Origin: Fructilactobacillus lindneri DSM 20690 = JCM 11027
Lineage (GTDB): Bacteria; Bacillota; Bacilli; Lactobacillales; Lactobacillaceae
Length of the DNA: 64,000 nucleotides
Reading direction: 5' to 3'
Assembly (NCBI RefSeq): GCF_002907375.1
Contig: NZ_MIYK01000010.1
Location: 124,001 to 188,000, forward strand
This document shows, one piece after another, positions 1-7,659 of this stretch. Every line of letters begins with the position of its first letter. The first letter of the stretch is position 1. The notes under the pieces are model-generated. The model searched no databases. It saw nothing but the letters and a program-made list of their open reading frames with translations, and was not told the DNA's origin. Both the position numbers and the translations under genes were made by a program.

Positions 1-327
1 AAAGATGACGCTATCTTAGTCAATACTGCTCGTGGAGAATTAGTTAATACTGGGGCAGTTACGGCCGCCTTAGATGACGGAACTTTAGGTGGTTATGCAG
101 CTGATGTGGTTCCAGATGAAAATCAAATCTTTGGCAAACAATTCGACAGTTTGGATGATTTACCGGATCAGGAACTTTTGGATTTGATGAAGAAATATCC
201 CAATGTTATTATTACACCACACATGGGCTACGATACTGAACCAGCCTTAGAAGATATGATTAAAGTTAGTTACGAAAACTTTCATGATGTCTTAACTAAG
301 GGCGAAACAGAAAATCAGATTAAGTAA
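1..327 (+). CDS. D-lactate dehydrogenase (NAD-dependent), C-terminal part
   Basis: The 108 visible residues are the end of a D-2-hydroxyacid dehydrogenase that reduces pyruvate to D-lactate with NADH; the start lies outside the window. The reading frame is open from base 1. VNTARGELVNT is the third family signature and carries the substrate-binding arginine, PDEN corresponds to the acidic residue of the catalytic relay, and ITPHMGYDTE holds the acid/base histidine. The ending LTKGET is typical of lactobacillar fermentative D-LDH, so lactate formation is the best guess, although a 2-hydroxyisocaproate dehydrogenase is possible. A nitroreductase follows after 9 bases and is probably co-transcribed. 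Confidence 0.85.
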   Translation, partial: KDDAILVNTARGELVNTGAVTAALDDGTLGGYAADVVPDENQIFGKQFDSLDDLPDQELLDLMKKYPNVIITPHMGYDTEPALEDMIKVSYENFHDVLTKGETENQIK

Positions 328-336
328 GAGGTCATT

Positions 337-942
337 ATGGATACACAATTATTAGATTTAATGAAAAAACGTCGGACAATTTATGCCTTGGGCAAGAACG
401 TTTCCATTCCACAAGACGAATTGTACAAATACATTAAAGAAGTCGTTAAATATACACCGTCGGCTTTTAACAGCCAGCCGGTTCGTGCGGTTGTTTTGTT
501 TAATGAACAACATGATAAGTTATGGGATATGGTTTCAGACGCCTTACAGGACAATATTGCGCCTGATGCATTCTTAAGAACAAAAGCCAAGATTAGTACT
601 TTTAAAAATGCTTTTGGCTCAGTTCTATTTTATACTGATATGGACGTTGTGAAAGCTTATGCTGACAATCCTAAGCTGGCTACGTACCAGTATCAAGAAT
701 ACAATTGGTCTGAAGAGGCTCAGGGAAATGCTCAATTTGCTGTGTGGACTGGATTAGAAGAAAATGGGTTAGGAGTAAATATTCAACACTATGATCCGCT
801 AATTGATCCTTTGGTAAATTCTGAATTTAAGATTCCTGCTAGCTGGCAATTACGGGCTGAAATGAACTTTGGCTCAATTGAAAACCCAGCAGGTGACAAA
901 GATTTTATGGATGATGCAAAACGATTTAAGCTATATAAATAA
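337..942 (+). CDS. Nitroreductase family NAD(P)H oxidoreductase
   Basis: This 201-residue protein has the size and layout of the FMN-dependent nitroreductase family. An N-terminal RRTIYALG segment binds the flavin phosphate, PSAFNSQP (about residues 41-48) is the usual FMN-contact motif, and EENGLGVNIQHYDP is the conserved C-terminal helix region. Members reduce nitro compounds, quinones or flavins in the cytosol; the physiological substrate cannot be read from sequence. The start is supported by the AGAGGT ribosome-binding site just upstream. It follows the D-lactate dehydrogenase closely and may help re-oxidise NAD(P)H. Confidence 0.85.
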   Translation: MDTQLLDLMKKRRTIYALGKNVSIPQDELYKYIKEVVKYTPSAFNSQPVRAVVLFNEQHDKLWDMVSDALQDNIAPDAFLRTKAKISTFKNAFGSVLFYTDMDVVKAYADNPKLATYQYQEYNWSEEAQGNAQFAVWTGLEENGLGVNIQHYDPLIDPLVNSEFKIPASWQLRAEMNFGSIENPAGDKDFMDDAKRFKLYK

Positions 943-965
943 TTTAATGAAGGGAATGCTGCCTA

Positions 966-1196
966 ATGAATGAAAAAGAAATTATTGATAGGAAATTGCT
1001 AAAGCTACGCCGTTTCGCTAATTTCATTATCACGCCGCTGTGTGTGGCGTTAATTTGTGCTTATTTTATTCAGAAAAGTGTTACCCCATTAGTTATTATT
1101 TTAGCTTTGTTAGTAGTTTTTACCTATCTTCCTTATGGTTGTGTCGTGCTATACTATGCGGTTAAACGACGTAAACTAACCAAAAATAATCAATAA
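966..1196 (+). CDS. Small two-span membrane protein of unknown function
   Basis: This 76-residue protein is not recognised. A charged N-terminus (residues 1-17) is followed by two hydrophobic segments, about residues 18-36 and 41-66, and a basic tail, predicting a short hairpin in the membrane with both ends cytoplasmic. It lies 23 bases after the nitroreductase, and a clear terminator follows its stop, so it appears to be the last gene of the transcript that begins upstream of the window. Confidence 0.6.
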   Translation: MNEKEIIDRKLLKLRRFANFIITPLCVALICAYFIQKSVTPLVIILALLVVFTYLPYGCVVLYYAVKRRKLTKNNQ

Positions 1197-1203
1197 AAAA
1201 AAT

Positions 1204-1245
1204 TAGCGCTTACTCTAAATTAATGGAGTTAAGCGCTATTTTATT
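1204..1245 (+). terminator. Rho-independent terminator
   Basis: TAGCGCTTACTC (1204-1215) pairs with GAGTTAAGCGCTA (1226-1238), with one bulged base, and a T-rich run follows. It closes the transcript ending with the small membrane protein. Confidence 0.8.
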
Positions 1246-1292
1246 GTACAATGGTTAATGTTGCTTAATAATGAACAAGGGGGAAGTTTGAA

Positions 1293-3098
1293 TTGAAACA
1301 GGCTTTAAAAGACAAACGTAATCTAGTATCTTTAGCGGTGATTTTTGCCGCTATTTTGATGATGCTATCGCTCCAATTTTTTTCTAAAAATGTGATTATT
1401 GGATACGATACCTTTTTTCATTTTAATCGGATTTATGATGCTGCAATGCAGATTCAGCATCATAACTTTAGTTATTTTATGTCTAACTATGGTTATCACC
1501 AGTCCGGTCAGATTGTTAGTGCGGTGTATGGTCCATATATGACTTATGCTCTCGGTTTTATTTTATTTCTGACTCACAGCTGGTTCTGGTTTGAAATGAT
1601 TGTTGATTTTATCATTTTAACGGTATCTGCTCTTGGTGCCTACATGTTATTTCGTTGGCTTAAAATTAATCACACTTTAGCAGTTTCTGGTGCGATTATC
1701 TATATGTCGCAAAATTTCATTACATACTGGATTACCAGTTCCGCTTTTTTGGACTGGGGGGCCATGATTCTACCATACTCAGTGATGGTAGCGCTTGATT
1801 TGCTATATGGTTCACCAAAAAAAGTTCATTACACGTTAGCGATTGTGGTTGCGTTACTACTAGAAATGCACGTTTTGAGTGCTGTGATTACGATTGTAAT
1901 GTTTCTACCGTTTTTCTTGATTGGATTTACTCGTTCGCACGAAAAACTAAAATATTTTATTAAGGTATGTTTAAATGCAGTGTTAGCTACGATTTTAAGT
2001 GCAAATTACTTTGCTGCATTTTATGATGTCTTTTTACATAATAAATTAATCCCGCCATTTAGTATTGAAAACTTAAGTCGGGGAGCGATGAAGTTTGTTA
2101 GACCGAACTTGACCCAGAGTGAAGTGGGTGTGGTCTTTATGATTATTATTGTCGCTCAGGTAGCATTTATCATTTTCAACTTTAAACGGTCTCGTTTAAA
2201 CCTTGGAATTACAATGATTGGATTATTGTTCTTTATTTTATCCTCTCAGTATTTCCCTTGGGATCAAGCTGGACATATTTTTCCTTTCTTTCAAGATTTC
2301 TTGCAGTTTCCATCGCGGTTCTTCTCATTTGCTGCCATGTTAATACTGACTGGTTTCTTGATGTCGTTAAATCAGTTTATTGATTCAACTAATTATCATC
2401 CGCTTAAGTATTCATATTATGCATTTGTAGTTCTTTTAGCGATTATGGCTTTGATGCTCGGGATGAAAAACATTAAGATTCAGATGGTTAACGATTGGGA
2501 ACTAAATAACCAACCGCCCCAAGTCGGAGTATATGCCGGACATCTGCGTCCTTATGGCTATTATCCGGAAGGAGTAACCCAGACGAAGCTGAAGGATGAT
2601 TTCAAGAGTCGTGATTTATCGAAGCCGTTGAATGATGTCATTCGTTCTGTCACAGATTATTTACCTAATGAAAGCGGCGGTCCAACTCCAGGTCACTTAC
2701 AACATAAATATCGTCATCAGATTACTTACAATAATCATCGTTATCATAAACAGGTCTTGGATAACGGAAGTGTTGATGTTACTTGGAATAGTCGTCAAGC
2801 GGTAACAGCTCGAATCCCGATGTTTGCCTATAATGACACTGTCTTAAAACTAAATGGTAAAACTTTACAAAAATCAGATGATTCCACGATTAAAAAACAT
2901 GTTCTTCATCATGGAAAATATCAAGTATCAGATATTGGTGGAATTTACGTTCCAGCTAAGCAGGGGAACAACAAATTAAACGTTAGTTATCAAGCACCAT
3001 GGTACTTTACGCTGTCGCTGATTTGCTCTGTGATTGCATGGATTGCAGTTCTTGGTTACGAACTGGTTCGAAAAGTCAGAAAAACATTTTTTTCATAG
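1293..3098 (+). CDS. Large multi-span membrane protein, YfhO/PTPS-related type
   Basis: This 601-residue integral membrane protein has about ten hydrophobic segments within residues 13-390, a soluble outside-facing portion (about 400-565) and one final span (about 573-595). The layout and the C-terminal region, rich in beta strands with NGKTL and KQGNNKLNVSYQAPW, resemble YfhO and the membrane proteins annotated as 6-pyruvoyl-tetrahydropterin synthase-related, which are GT-C-fold proteins linked to glycosylation of cell-envelope polymers. The substrate is unknown. Start is TTG at 1293, chosen because AAGGGGG lies at the right distance. A second, longer YfhO homologue sits at 9357. The gene is flanked by terminators and appears monocistronic. 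Confidence 0.65.
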   Translation: MKQALKDKRNLVSLAVIFAAILMMLSLQFFSKNVIIGYDTFFHFNRIYDAAMQIQHHNFSYFMSNYGYHQSGQIVSAVYGPYMTYALGFILFLTHSWFWFEMIVDFIILTVSALGAYMLFRWLKINHTLAVSGAIIYMSQNFITYWITSSAFLDWGAMILPYSVMVALDLLYGSPKKVHYTLAIVVALLLEMHVLSAVITIVMFLPFFLIGFTRSHEKLKYFIKVCLNAVLATILSANYFAAFYDVFLHNKLIPPFSIENLSRGAMKFVRPNLTQSEVGVVFMIIIVAQVAFIIFNFKRSRLNLGITMIGLLFFILSSQYFPWDQAGHIFPFFQDFLQFPSRFFSFAAMLILTGFLMSLNQFIDSTNYHPLKYSYYAFVVLLAIMALMLGMKNIKIQMVNDWELNNQPPQVGVYAGHLRPYGYYPEGVTQTKLKDDFKSRDLSKPLNDVIRSVTDYLPNESGGPTPGHLQHKYRHQITYNNHRYHKQVLDNGSVDVTWNSRQAVTARIPMFAYNDTVLKLNGKTLQKSDDSTIKKHVLHHGKYQVSDIGGIYVPAKQGNNKLNVSYQAPWYFTLSLICSVIAWIAVLGYELVRKVRKTFFS

Positions 3099-3108
3099 AA
3101 TTTAACCA

Positions 3109-3150
3109 AAAACGAACGTAGGTGTAAATTTACGTTCGTTTTAGTTTTTA
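3109..3150 (+). terminator. Rho-independent terminator
   Basis: AAAACGAACGTA (3109-3120) and TACGTTCGTTTT (3131-3142) form a perfect 12-bp stem with a 10-base loop, followed by a T-rich tract. It ends the membrane protein gene. Confidence 0.85.
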
Positions 3151-3205
3151 AGCTAGATTATATGGTAAAATACTGACAATGGTTTAACGAAACGAGGATA
3201 ATTGT

Positions 3206-3724
3206 ATGGAACGACTATATTGGGATGCGATTAATGTATATGATCGTAAAATATTTTATACCGTAACAGAAAAAGGATTAAATTTTGTGGGATCGCCTGA
3301 ACATGGAGTTTCCCAGGTTTTGGATTTTTATGATAATGATCAGTTTGAATATGTACATGCTCATAGTCAGACTGATCATTATCGAAAATCATTAAAACGT
3401 TATCTAAAAGGTAAAAGAGATCATCTAGAGTTTAAGGTTGATTATTTAGTTGATGGAACCCCACAACAAGAAACAGTCTGGCGAAAAATTACAACGATTC
3501 CTTATGGAGAAACTCGAAGTTTAGCTACTTTAGCAGCTGAATTGGACTTAGGTTCTGACGAGGTGCTTGATGCCATGAAAAAATGCCCGGTTTGGATTGC
3601 AATTCCATTACATCGAGTGGTTGATCGCGGCGAAACTAATGGATTTCGTACCGATGTCAGGATGCAGCAATACTTACGCGAGATTGAGCAAAAGCCTAAA
3701 TCTGATTTAAAAGAATTATTGTGA
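3206..3724 (+). CDS. Alkyltransferase-like (Ogt/MGMT-family) protein without the acceptor cysteine
   Basis: The 172-residue protein matches the methylated-DNA-protein cysteine methyltransferase family: an N-terminal Ogt-like domain (about 1-80) and a C-terminal DNA-binding domain beginning VWRKITTIPYGETRS. Active family members contain PCHRV, where Cys takes the methyl group from O6-methylguanine. Here the motif reads IPLHRVVD (about residues 133-140) with a TTA codon for Leu, so suicide alkyl transfer is not expected. The Arg-containing helix (usually RAVG) and the Asn before the active-site loop are also altered. It may instead resemble alkyltransferase-like proteins that bind lesions and recruit nucleotide excision repair, or be a decaying enzyme. 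It appears to be transcribed alone. Confidence 0.7.
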   Translation: MERLYWDAINVYDRKIFYTVTEKGLNFVGSPEHGVSQVLDFYDNDQFEYVHAHSQTDHYRKSLKRYLKGKRDHLEFKVDYLVDGTPQQETVWRKITTIPYGETRSLATLAAELDLGSDEVLDAMKKCPVWIAIPLHRVVDRGETNGFRTDVRMQQYLREIEQKPKSDLKELL

Positions 3725-3776
3725 TTTTATTTGTCGGTAATTTTAATTAAGAAACACTTGAAGGGAACATTAATCT

Positions 3777-5255
3777 ATGAAAAAACGTCAACTAACGCCA
3801 TTATCATTGGTCCTGATGGTTTTCACCTCCATCTTTAACTTTGTTAATATTCCACGAGCTTTTTATTTGATGGGATATGCAGCGATTCCTTGGTATATTT
3901 TAGCAGCTGTTTGTTTCTTTTTACCTTTTGCATTTATGGTTGCCGAATTTGGTTCAGCCTATCCGGATGCACAGGGGGGAATTTATACGTGGATGGCTGA
4001 GTCAGTCAATCCACGCTTTGCTTTTATTGGCATTATCATGTGGTATTCATCTTTTATCACATGGATGTTAAATACGAGTTCAATTATTTGGATTCCAATT
4101 TCAACGGCAATTTTTGGAGTTGATAAAACCCAATCATGGCACTTGTTTGGACTAAGTGATGTGCAAACGCTAGGAATTTTAGCTGCTATTCTAGTAATTG
4201 TGATTACGTTTGTAGCCAGTCGAGGATTGGGTCGTTTTAAGCTGATTACTTCGATTGGTGGCTCTGCCATGTTATTGGCTAGCTTTATTTTGATTGTTGG
4301 CGGATCAATTATTTTGCTGTTAAATGGTCATCCATTACAACCGCTTAGTTTTTTAAGTTTAATTAAATCACCTAATCCGCAATACGCTACGGGGATTTCA
4401 GTTTTGAGTTTCTCGGTCTATGCAATCTTTGCCTTTGGCGGGATTGAGATTATTAGTGGATTAGTGGATCAAACGAAGAATCCAAAGAAAACTTTTCCGC
4501 GTGGAGTAGCCATTAGTGCTATCTTGATTACACTGGTTTACGCTCTAGGAATTTTTGTAACCGGGATGTTTACAAACTGGGACAAAGTCTTTAATGTAGC
4601 CGATGGTTCTAAAGTTAACTTGGGAAATGAAGCATTTATTGCCATGAATAACTTTGGGTATCAACTAGGTCTGGCATTACATTTTTCCCATGGGGTTGCG
4701 ACTCAGATGGGACTTTGGACGGGACGCTATATTGGAATTTCGATGTTTTTGGCTCTGATTGGAGCCTTTACAACGGTAGTCTTTTCGCCAGTAAAGCAGT
4801 TGGTAGAAGGAACTCCTAAAGAAATATGGCCTAAATATCTACGTAAGATTAAAAATGATTTACCTGTCAATGCGATGAAAGTACAAGTTTTGCTAGTAAT
4901 TTTGTTTATTTTATTAGTTGCATTTGGAGGTCAAAATGCCAAAATTTTCTTCCAAGTTGTAATTTCAATGACTAACGTGGCCATGTCATTGCCATACTTG
5001 TTTATTGCTTATGCATTTTGGCAATTCCGCAAAAAAGGTAAGATTAAACAATCATTTACATTCTATAAGGGTTATAGTTCGGCTCGCTTAGCTGCCATTG
5101 TTGTGTTATTGACGGTTGGTCTAGCCAATGTCTTTACCTTAATTTCGCCTGTCTTGCAGGGACAATGGATGACAACGGTTTGGATGATCGTTGGTCCGAT
5201 TGTATTTGCTGTAATTGGTTTAGTCTTATATAGAAGATATGAGAAAAAAATTTAA
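3777..5255 (+). CDS. APC-superfamily amino acid permease (glutamate:GABA antiporter/YjeM type)
   Basis: A 492-residue polytopic protein with about twelve to thirteen membrane spans. The opening segment with FNFVNIPRAFYLMGYAAIPW, followed by AYPDAQGGIYTWMAES, fits the glutamate:GABA antiporter family of the APC superfamily, close to YjeM. Members exchange or import amino acids across the cytoplasmic membrane; the substrate cannot be assigned here. No decarboxylase gene is next to it, so a GadC-like acid-resistance role is not supported by context. An AAGGGA ribosome-binding site precedes the ATG, and a strong terminator follows. Confidence 0.8.
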   Translation: MKKRQLTPLSLVLMVFTSIFNFVNIPRAFYLMGYAAIPWYILAAVCFFLPFAFMVAEFGSAYPDAQGGIYTWMAESVNPRFAFIGIIMWYSSFITWMLNTSSIIWIPISTAIFGVDKTQSWHLFGLSDVQTLGILAAILVIVITFVASRGLGRFKLITSIGGSAMLLASFILIVGGSIILLLNGHPLQPLSFLSLIKSPNPQYATGISVLSFSVYAIFAFGGIEIISGLVDQTKNPKKTFPRGVAISAILITLVYALGIFVTGMFTNWDKVFNVADGSKVNLGNEAFIAMNNFGYQLGLALHFSHGVATQMGLWTGRYIGISMFLALIGAFTTVVFSPVKQLVEGTPKEIWPKYLRKIKNDLPVNAMKVQVLLVILFILLVAFGGQNAKIFFQVVISMTNVAMSLPYLFIAYAFWQFRKKGKIKQSFTFYKGYSSARLAAIVVLLTVGLANVFTLISPVLQGQWMTTVWMIVGPIVFAVIGLVLYRRYEKKI

Positions 5256-5258
5256 AAT

Positions 5259-5296
5259 AAAAGTAGGCAGCAATTTAATTTGCTGCCTACTTTTTT
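5259..5296. terminator. Bidirectional rho-independent terminator
   Basis: AAGTAGGCAGCAA (5261-5273) pairs perfectly with TTGCTGCCTACTT (5280-5292), with an A-run before and a T-run after. It lies between the convergent permease and yoeB genes and can serve both. Confidence 0.9.
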
Positions 5297-5302
5297 AATA
5301 GA

Positions 5303-5566
5303 TTATTTATAGTGTCCTTTGACAGAAAAGATAGTTACTAATTTTTCTTCTGAATTAATTTTATATACAATTCTATCTTGAATATTTATTCGACGTGAAT
5401 AATAACCATCGCCAGGTGGCATTAATTTTTCAAAAGAATTGGTTGGTTCATATGGATTATTATGAATTGTTTTTAGAATTTCATTAATAGTATTTACATA
5501 AGGAGTCCCACGATATTTTTTTAAGTCTTTTTTAGCTTGTTTTATTAAAATGATTTTATAACTCAT
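5303..5566 (-). CDS. yoeB: Txe/YoeB family toxin
   Basis: An 87-residue mRNA interferase of the RelE/YoeB fold that cleaves mRNA in the ribosome A site. Support: the family length, the basic N-terminal helix (KQAKKDLKKY), the central YYSRRINIQDRIVYKI strand segment holding the catalytic arginine, and the C-terminal KGHYK with the His-Tyr pair characteristic of YoeB. It overlaps the upstream antitoxin gene by 4 bases (stop and start interlocked), so translation is coupled. All recognisable catalytic elements appear intact. Confidence 0.9.
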   Translation of the reverse strand: MSYKIILIKQAKKDLKKYRGTPYVNTINEILKTIHNNPYEPTNSFEKLMPPGDGYYSRRINIQDRIVYKINSEEKLVTIFSVKGHYK

Positions 5567-5832
5567 AAATCATCCCAATTGATTCCATTTGTAATGTCAA
5601 TAAAATCTTCTTTTTTGGCATTTTTAGATCTATCTAATGATTCTTGCAATTGTCCATTATTAATTACGTGCATTGTTTCAAGCATACGTTTGTAGTCATT
5701 CTTACTCATTATAACCATATCTTGATTTGGTTTTCTAACATTATTTACACTTATAACATTATGATTGTTGTTCACATCGGAAGCAATTTTAAATAAATTT
5801 TTTCGTGCTTGAGTGGGAGTACAATTGTCCAT
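5563..5832 (-). CDS. yefM: YefM/Phd family antitoxin
   Basis: An 89-residue antitoxin of the YefM-YoeB type II pair. The N-terminal half (TPTQARKNLFKIASDVNN through the VIMSKNDYKRMLET segment) is the DNA-binding Phd/YefM fold; the acidic C-terminal tail (about 63-89, with a Trp near the end) would wrap and neutralise YoeB. It is the first gene of the operon, preceded by AGGAGG. The palindromic TGTACA-type operator directly upstream predicts autorepression by YefM with YoeB as co-repressor. Confidence 0.88.
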   Translation of the reverse strand: MDNCTPTQARKNLFKIASDVNNNHNVISVNNVRKPNQDMVIMSKNDYKRMLETMHVINNGQLQESLDRSKNAKKEDFIDITNGINWDDL

Positions 5833-5865
5833 TTTAAATAATCCTCCTAGCTTATCCTAATTTGT

Positions 5866-5900
5866 TATGTACATTATAACGTACATATGAAAAAACACAA
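5866..5900 (-). promoter_or_regulatory. yefM-yoeB promoter with embedded palindromic operator
   Basis: TATGTAC (5866-5872) and GTACATA (5881-5887) form a perfect 7-bp inverted repeat with 8-base spacing. The halves carry TGTACA and its near-copy CGTACA, the core known for YefM operators. On the minus strand TATAAT (5873-5878) sits exactly between the halves as the -10, with TTGTGT (5895-5900) as -35 at 16 bp. Repressor on the palindrome would block the promoter. Confidence 0.75.
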
Positions 5901-5945
5901 TAAAAAAATTTAATTAATAAATTTCTCTTATTGTGTTAAAAAAAT
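5888..5945 (-). terminator. Probable terminator after the PPOx-family gene
   Basis: AACACAATAA (5894-5903) and TTATTGTGTT (5928-5937) form a 10-bp stem with a long AT-rich inner loop, followed on the minus strand by a T-run. It should stop transcription of the upstream flavoprotein gene. Unusually, it overlaps the -35 region of the yefM promoter. Confidence 0.55.
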
Positions 5946-5971
5946 ACGTTAAATATACTTTATATGTTCCC

Positions 5972-6403
5972 CTAAAACTTAATTACTTCTGGTTCCCCTT
6001 GAAATGATTCAATTAAAGCCGATTTCAAAGTGATAGTTAAGACGCATTGACCTTCCAAAGTAGGATTGTATTGTGTCATTGCTGGATAAGGTTTGGCAAT
6101 TTCCTGCATGGTTTTTACATCAGTAGTGATGGTTGCAAAAGCTTCATTTGAAGTTAATCGGTCGCCATTTTTGTGATCATACCAAGTTGCGATTGCAACT
6201 TGAGGATGATTGGCAATATCTAAAGCTCTTTTGGAAGCAGGATCAGTTACTACGTAAAAAACATTTGGCTGATCCTTATCCTGGTTAGCTGTGATAATTG
6301 AGCCAGCGAGTTCTCGTTCTTCATTACAAGTAGCCAGAAAAATATTATTCTCGTTTTCATTTAAAACTGTTTGATATCTTTTTAAACTTGCTTCATCTGC
6401 CAT
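5972..6403 (-). CDS. Pyridoxamine 5'-phosphate oxidase-family (split-barrel flavin-binding) protein
   Basis: A 143-residue protein with the split-barrel layout of the PPOx superfamily: NNIFLATCNEERELAGSI (first strands), NVFYVVTDPASKRALDIANHPQVAIATW (the classic flavin-phosphate-binding segment) and a C-terminal strand set. Such small members bind FMN or F420-like cofactors or haem; true PdxH enzymes are longer, so vitamin B6 synthesis is unlikely. An AGGAGA ribosome-binding site precedes the ATG. It is single, set between two terminators, with no informative neighbour. Confidence 0.8.
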   Translation of the reverse strand: MADEASLKRYQTVLNENENNIFLATCNEERELAGSIITANQDKDQPNVFYVVTDPASKRALDIANHPQVAIATWYDHKNGDRLTSNEAFATITTDVKTMQEIAKPYPAMTQYNPTLEGQCVLTITLKSALIESFQGEPEVIKF

Positions 6404-6551
6404 AGTAATCTCTCCTTTGTTTTCTATACCGTTATCTTACACCATATATAGGGTAGTTTCTTGTACTTGGTACTTAAAAGATGTTTGTGATTTAATTTTA
6501 GTTGTTTTAAATAAATAACTATTTGGAACTTTGGTTTAAAGATTAATAAGA

Positions 6552-6608
6552 AACTAAAAGGCCACTGCCAATATAATTTGTAAAGATACTGGCAGTAGCT
6601 TTTTAGTT
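6552..6608. terminator. Bidirectional rho-independent terminator
   Basis: AACTAAAAGGCCACTGCCA (from 6552) pairs with the segment at 6587-6608 ending in AGCTTTTTAGTT, a stem of about 20 bp with a few mismatches. It terminates the DUF3892-like gene on the minus strand. Confidence 0.75.
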
Positions 6609-6612
6609 ATTT

Positions 6613-6882
6613 TTAAAATCTTGGCAAACTTAGTAAATTGTCATCTAAAGTTCCGTCATGCATGGTACGGATGTAAGGCATTTTTCCTTCAGGACGAACA
6701 ACTTCAACATCAGCAATTGCTTTTGAAGCAGTTGTGTAGAAAAATTTGGTACCAGAATCAATGTAAGAAATGATTAACTCAATCGAAACAACTCCGCCAT
6801 TAAGCAATTGAACCGATGTGATATCACTTTCCTTGTCTGAATCCGGATTGTCTAAATGAACTTTAATAATTTCATCATTCAT
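6613..6882 (-). CDS. DUF3892-like small protein
   Basis: An 89-residue protein resembling DUF3892: an N-terminal IIKVHLDN strand, an ITSVQLLNGGVVS segment and the C-terminal part PYIRTMHDGTLDDNLLSLP, matching the family's habit of ending in a YIRT-DGT-DNL-LP pattern. Its biochemical role is unknown. The start is set at the ATG at 6882 because AAAGGTGG (6891-6898) lies 8 bases upstream; an upstream in-frame GTG at 6894 would lie inside that ribosome-binding site. It is monocistronic. Confidence 0.6.
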   Translation of the reverse strand: MNDEIIKVHLDNPDSDKESDITSVQLLNGGVVSIELIISYIDSGTKFFYTTASKAIADVEVVRPEGKMPYIRTMHDGTLDDNLLSLPRF

Positions 6883-6969
6883 GATAATCACCACCTTTAA
6901 AGTCAGTATAACAACATATAGTTAATAAAAGTATGATTTAGTAGTTAACACGAAAAATAATGTAGTTTA

Positions 6970-7563
6970 TTAACCAATGAAATGGGAAATTGTACCATTT
7001 TGCACTAAATCAGAAATCCCTAAATAAAGATAAATCACTGCTGCTAAATAATGCCCATAGCGGTTAAGTAATTGTTCAATTTTTTTATTATGACCAATTG
7101 CAATTGATCCTGCAAAAAAACTGAGTGCCATTAACATCATTATCATATAGCTAACTAGTAGTTCAAGATTCGTTTTATGAATGAAAATGGGGATATAAAC
7201 GGCAATATTGTCAGCACCACAGCCTGTAATAGTCAAAATAGTGGTATTGAAAATGATTTTGAGACTTGAATTTAAGTTAGGTTCTGTTTCATTAATGGCA
7301 GGGGTTTTATTTGGAAATAAAGCTTTAATCCCAAAGAAAATTGGAAAAATCCCCAGTAACCCGATTAGCCACATTTTTGGCACTTCTCCTAATAACTTGG
7401 CAATTATCATAGGTAAGATGATTAAAACGGATGTACCAATTAAATCCCCGATTAAAATTAGCCTTGGTCGTCGATAAGTTCCTAATAATAAAACTAGTAG
7501 GAGAATATAATCTAAATTAGTTGAAAAGTAGGCGATGATTGAAGTAATTATAATTTCAATCAT
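6970..7563 (-). CDS. CadD-family cadmium resistance transporter-like membrane protein
   Basis: A 197-residue protein with five to six membrane spans and the CadD/LysE-like pattern: an N-terminal span containing FSTNLDYILLLVLL, a second span after GDLIGTSVLI, and TGCGADNIAVYIPIF in the middle, where the Asp-Asn pair mirrors the first span. Family members export cadmium or other cations or give low-level resistance. No cadC-type repressor lies beside it, so cadmium specificity is not proven. AGGAGGAGC precedes the ATG. Confidence 0.75.
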   Translation of the reverse strand: MIEIIITSIIAYFSTNLDYILLLVLLLGTYRRPRLILIGDLIGTSVLIILPMIIAKLLGEVPKMWLIGLLGIFPIFFGIKALFPNKTPAINETEPNLNSSLKIIFNTTILTITGCGADNIAVYIPIFIHKTNLELLVSYMIMMLMALSFFAGSIAIGHNKKIEQLLNRYGHYLAAVIYLYLGISDLVQNGTISHFIG

Positions 7564-7605
7564 TGGGTTGCTCCTCCTTACGGCTTTATTTTAAAAATAA
7601 GTTTC

Positions 7606-7650
7606 AAAAAAGCGCTTGAATTAGATAAAATGCTAATTCAAGCGTTTTTG
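7606..7650. terminator. Strong hairpin terminator
   Basis: AAGCGCTTGAATTAG and CTAATTCAAGCG pair around the loop at 7625-7632, flanked by an A-run and a T-run. It ends the NmrA-type gene on the minus strand and works symmetrically. Confidence 0.88.
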
Positions 7651-7659
7651 TATAATTGG

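Noticed and set aside
1204-1240. AGCGCTT-containing palindrome that might be a cre site
   Set aside because: It has a T-run and lies just after a stop codon, so it is a terminator; the same applies to the AAGCGCTTGAA hairpin at 7606.
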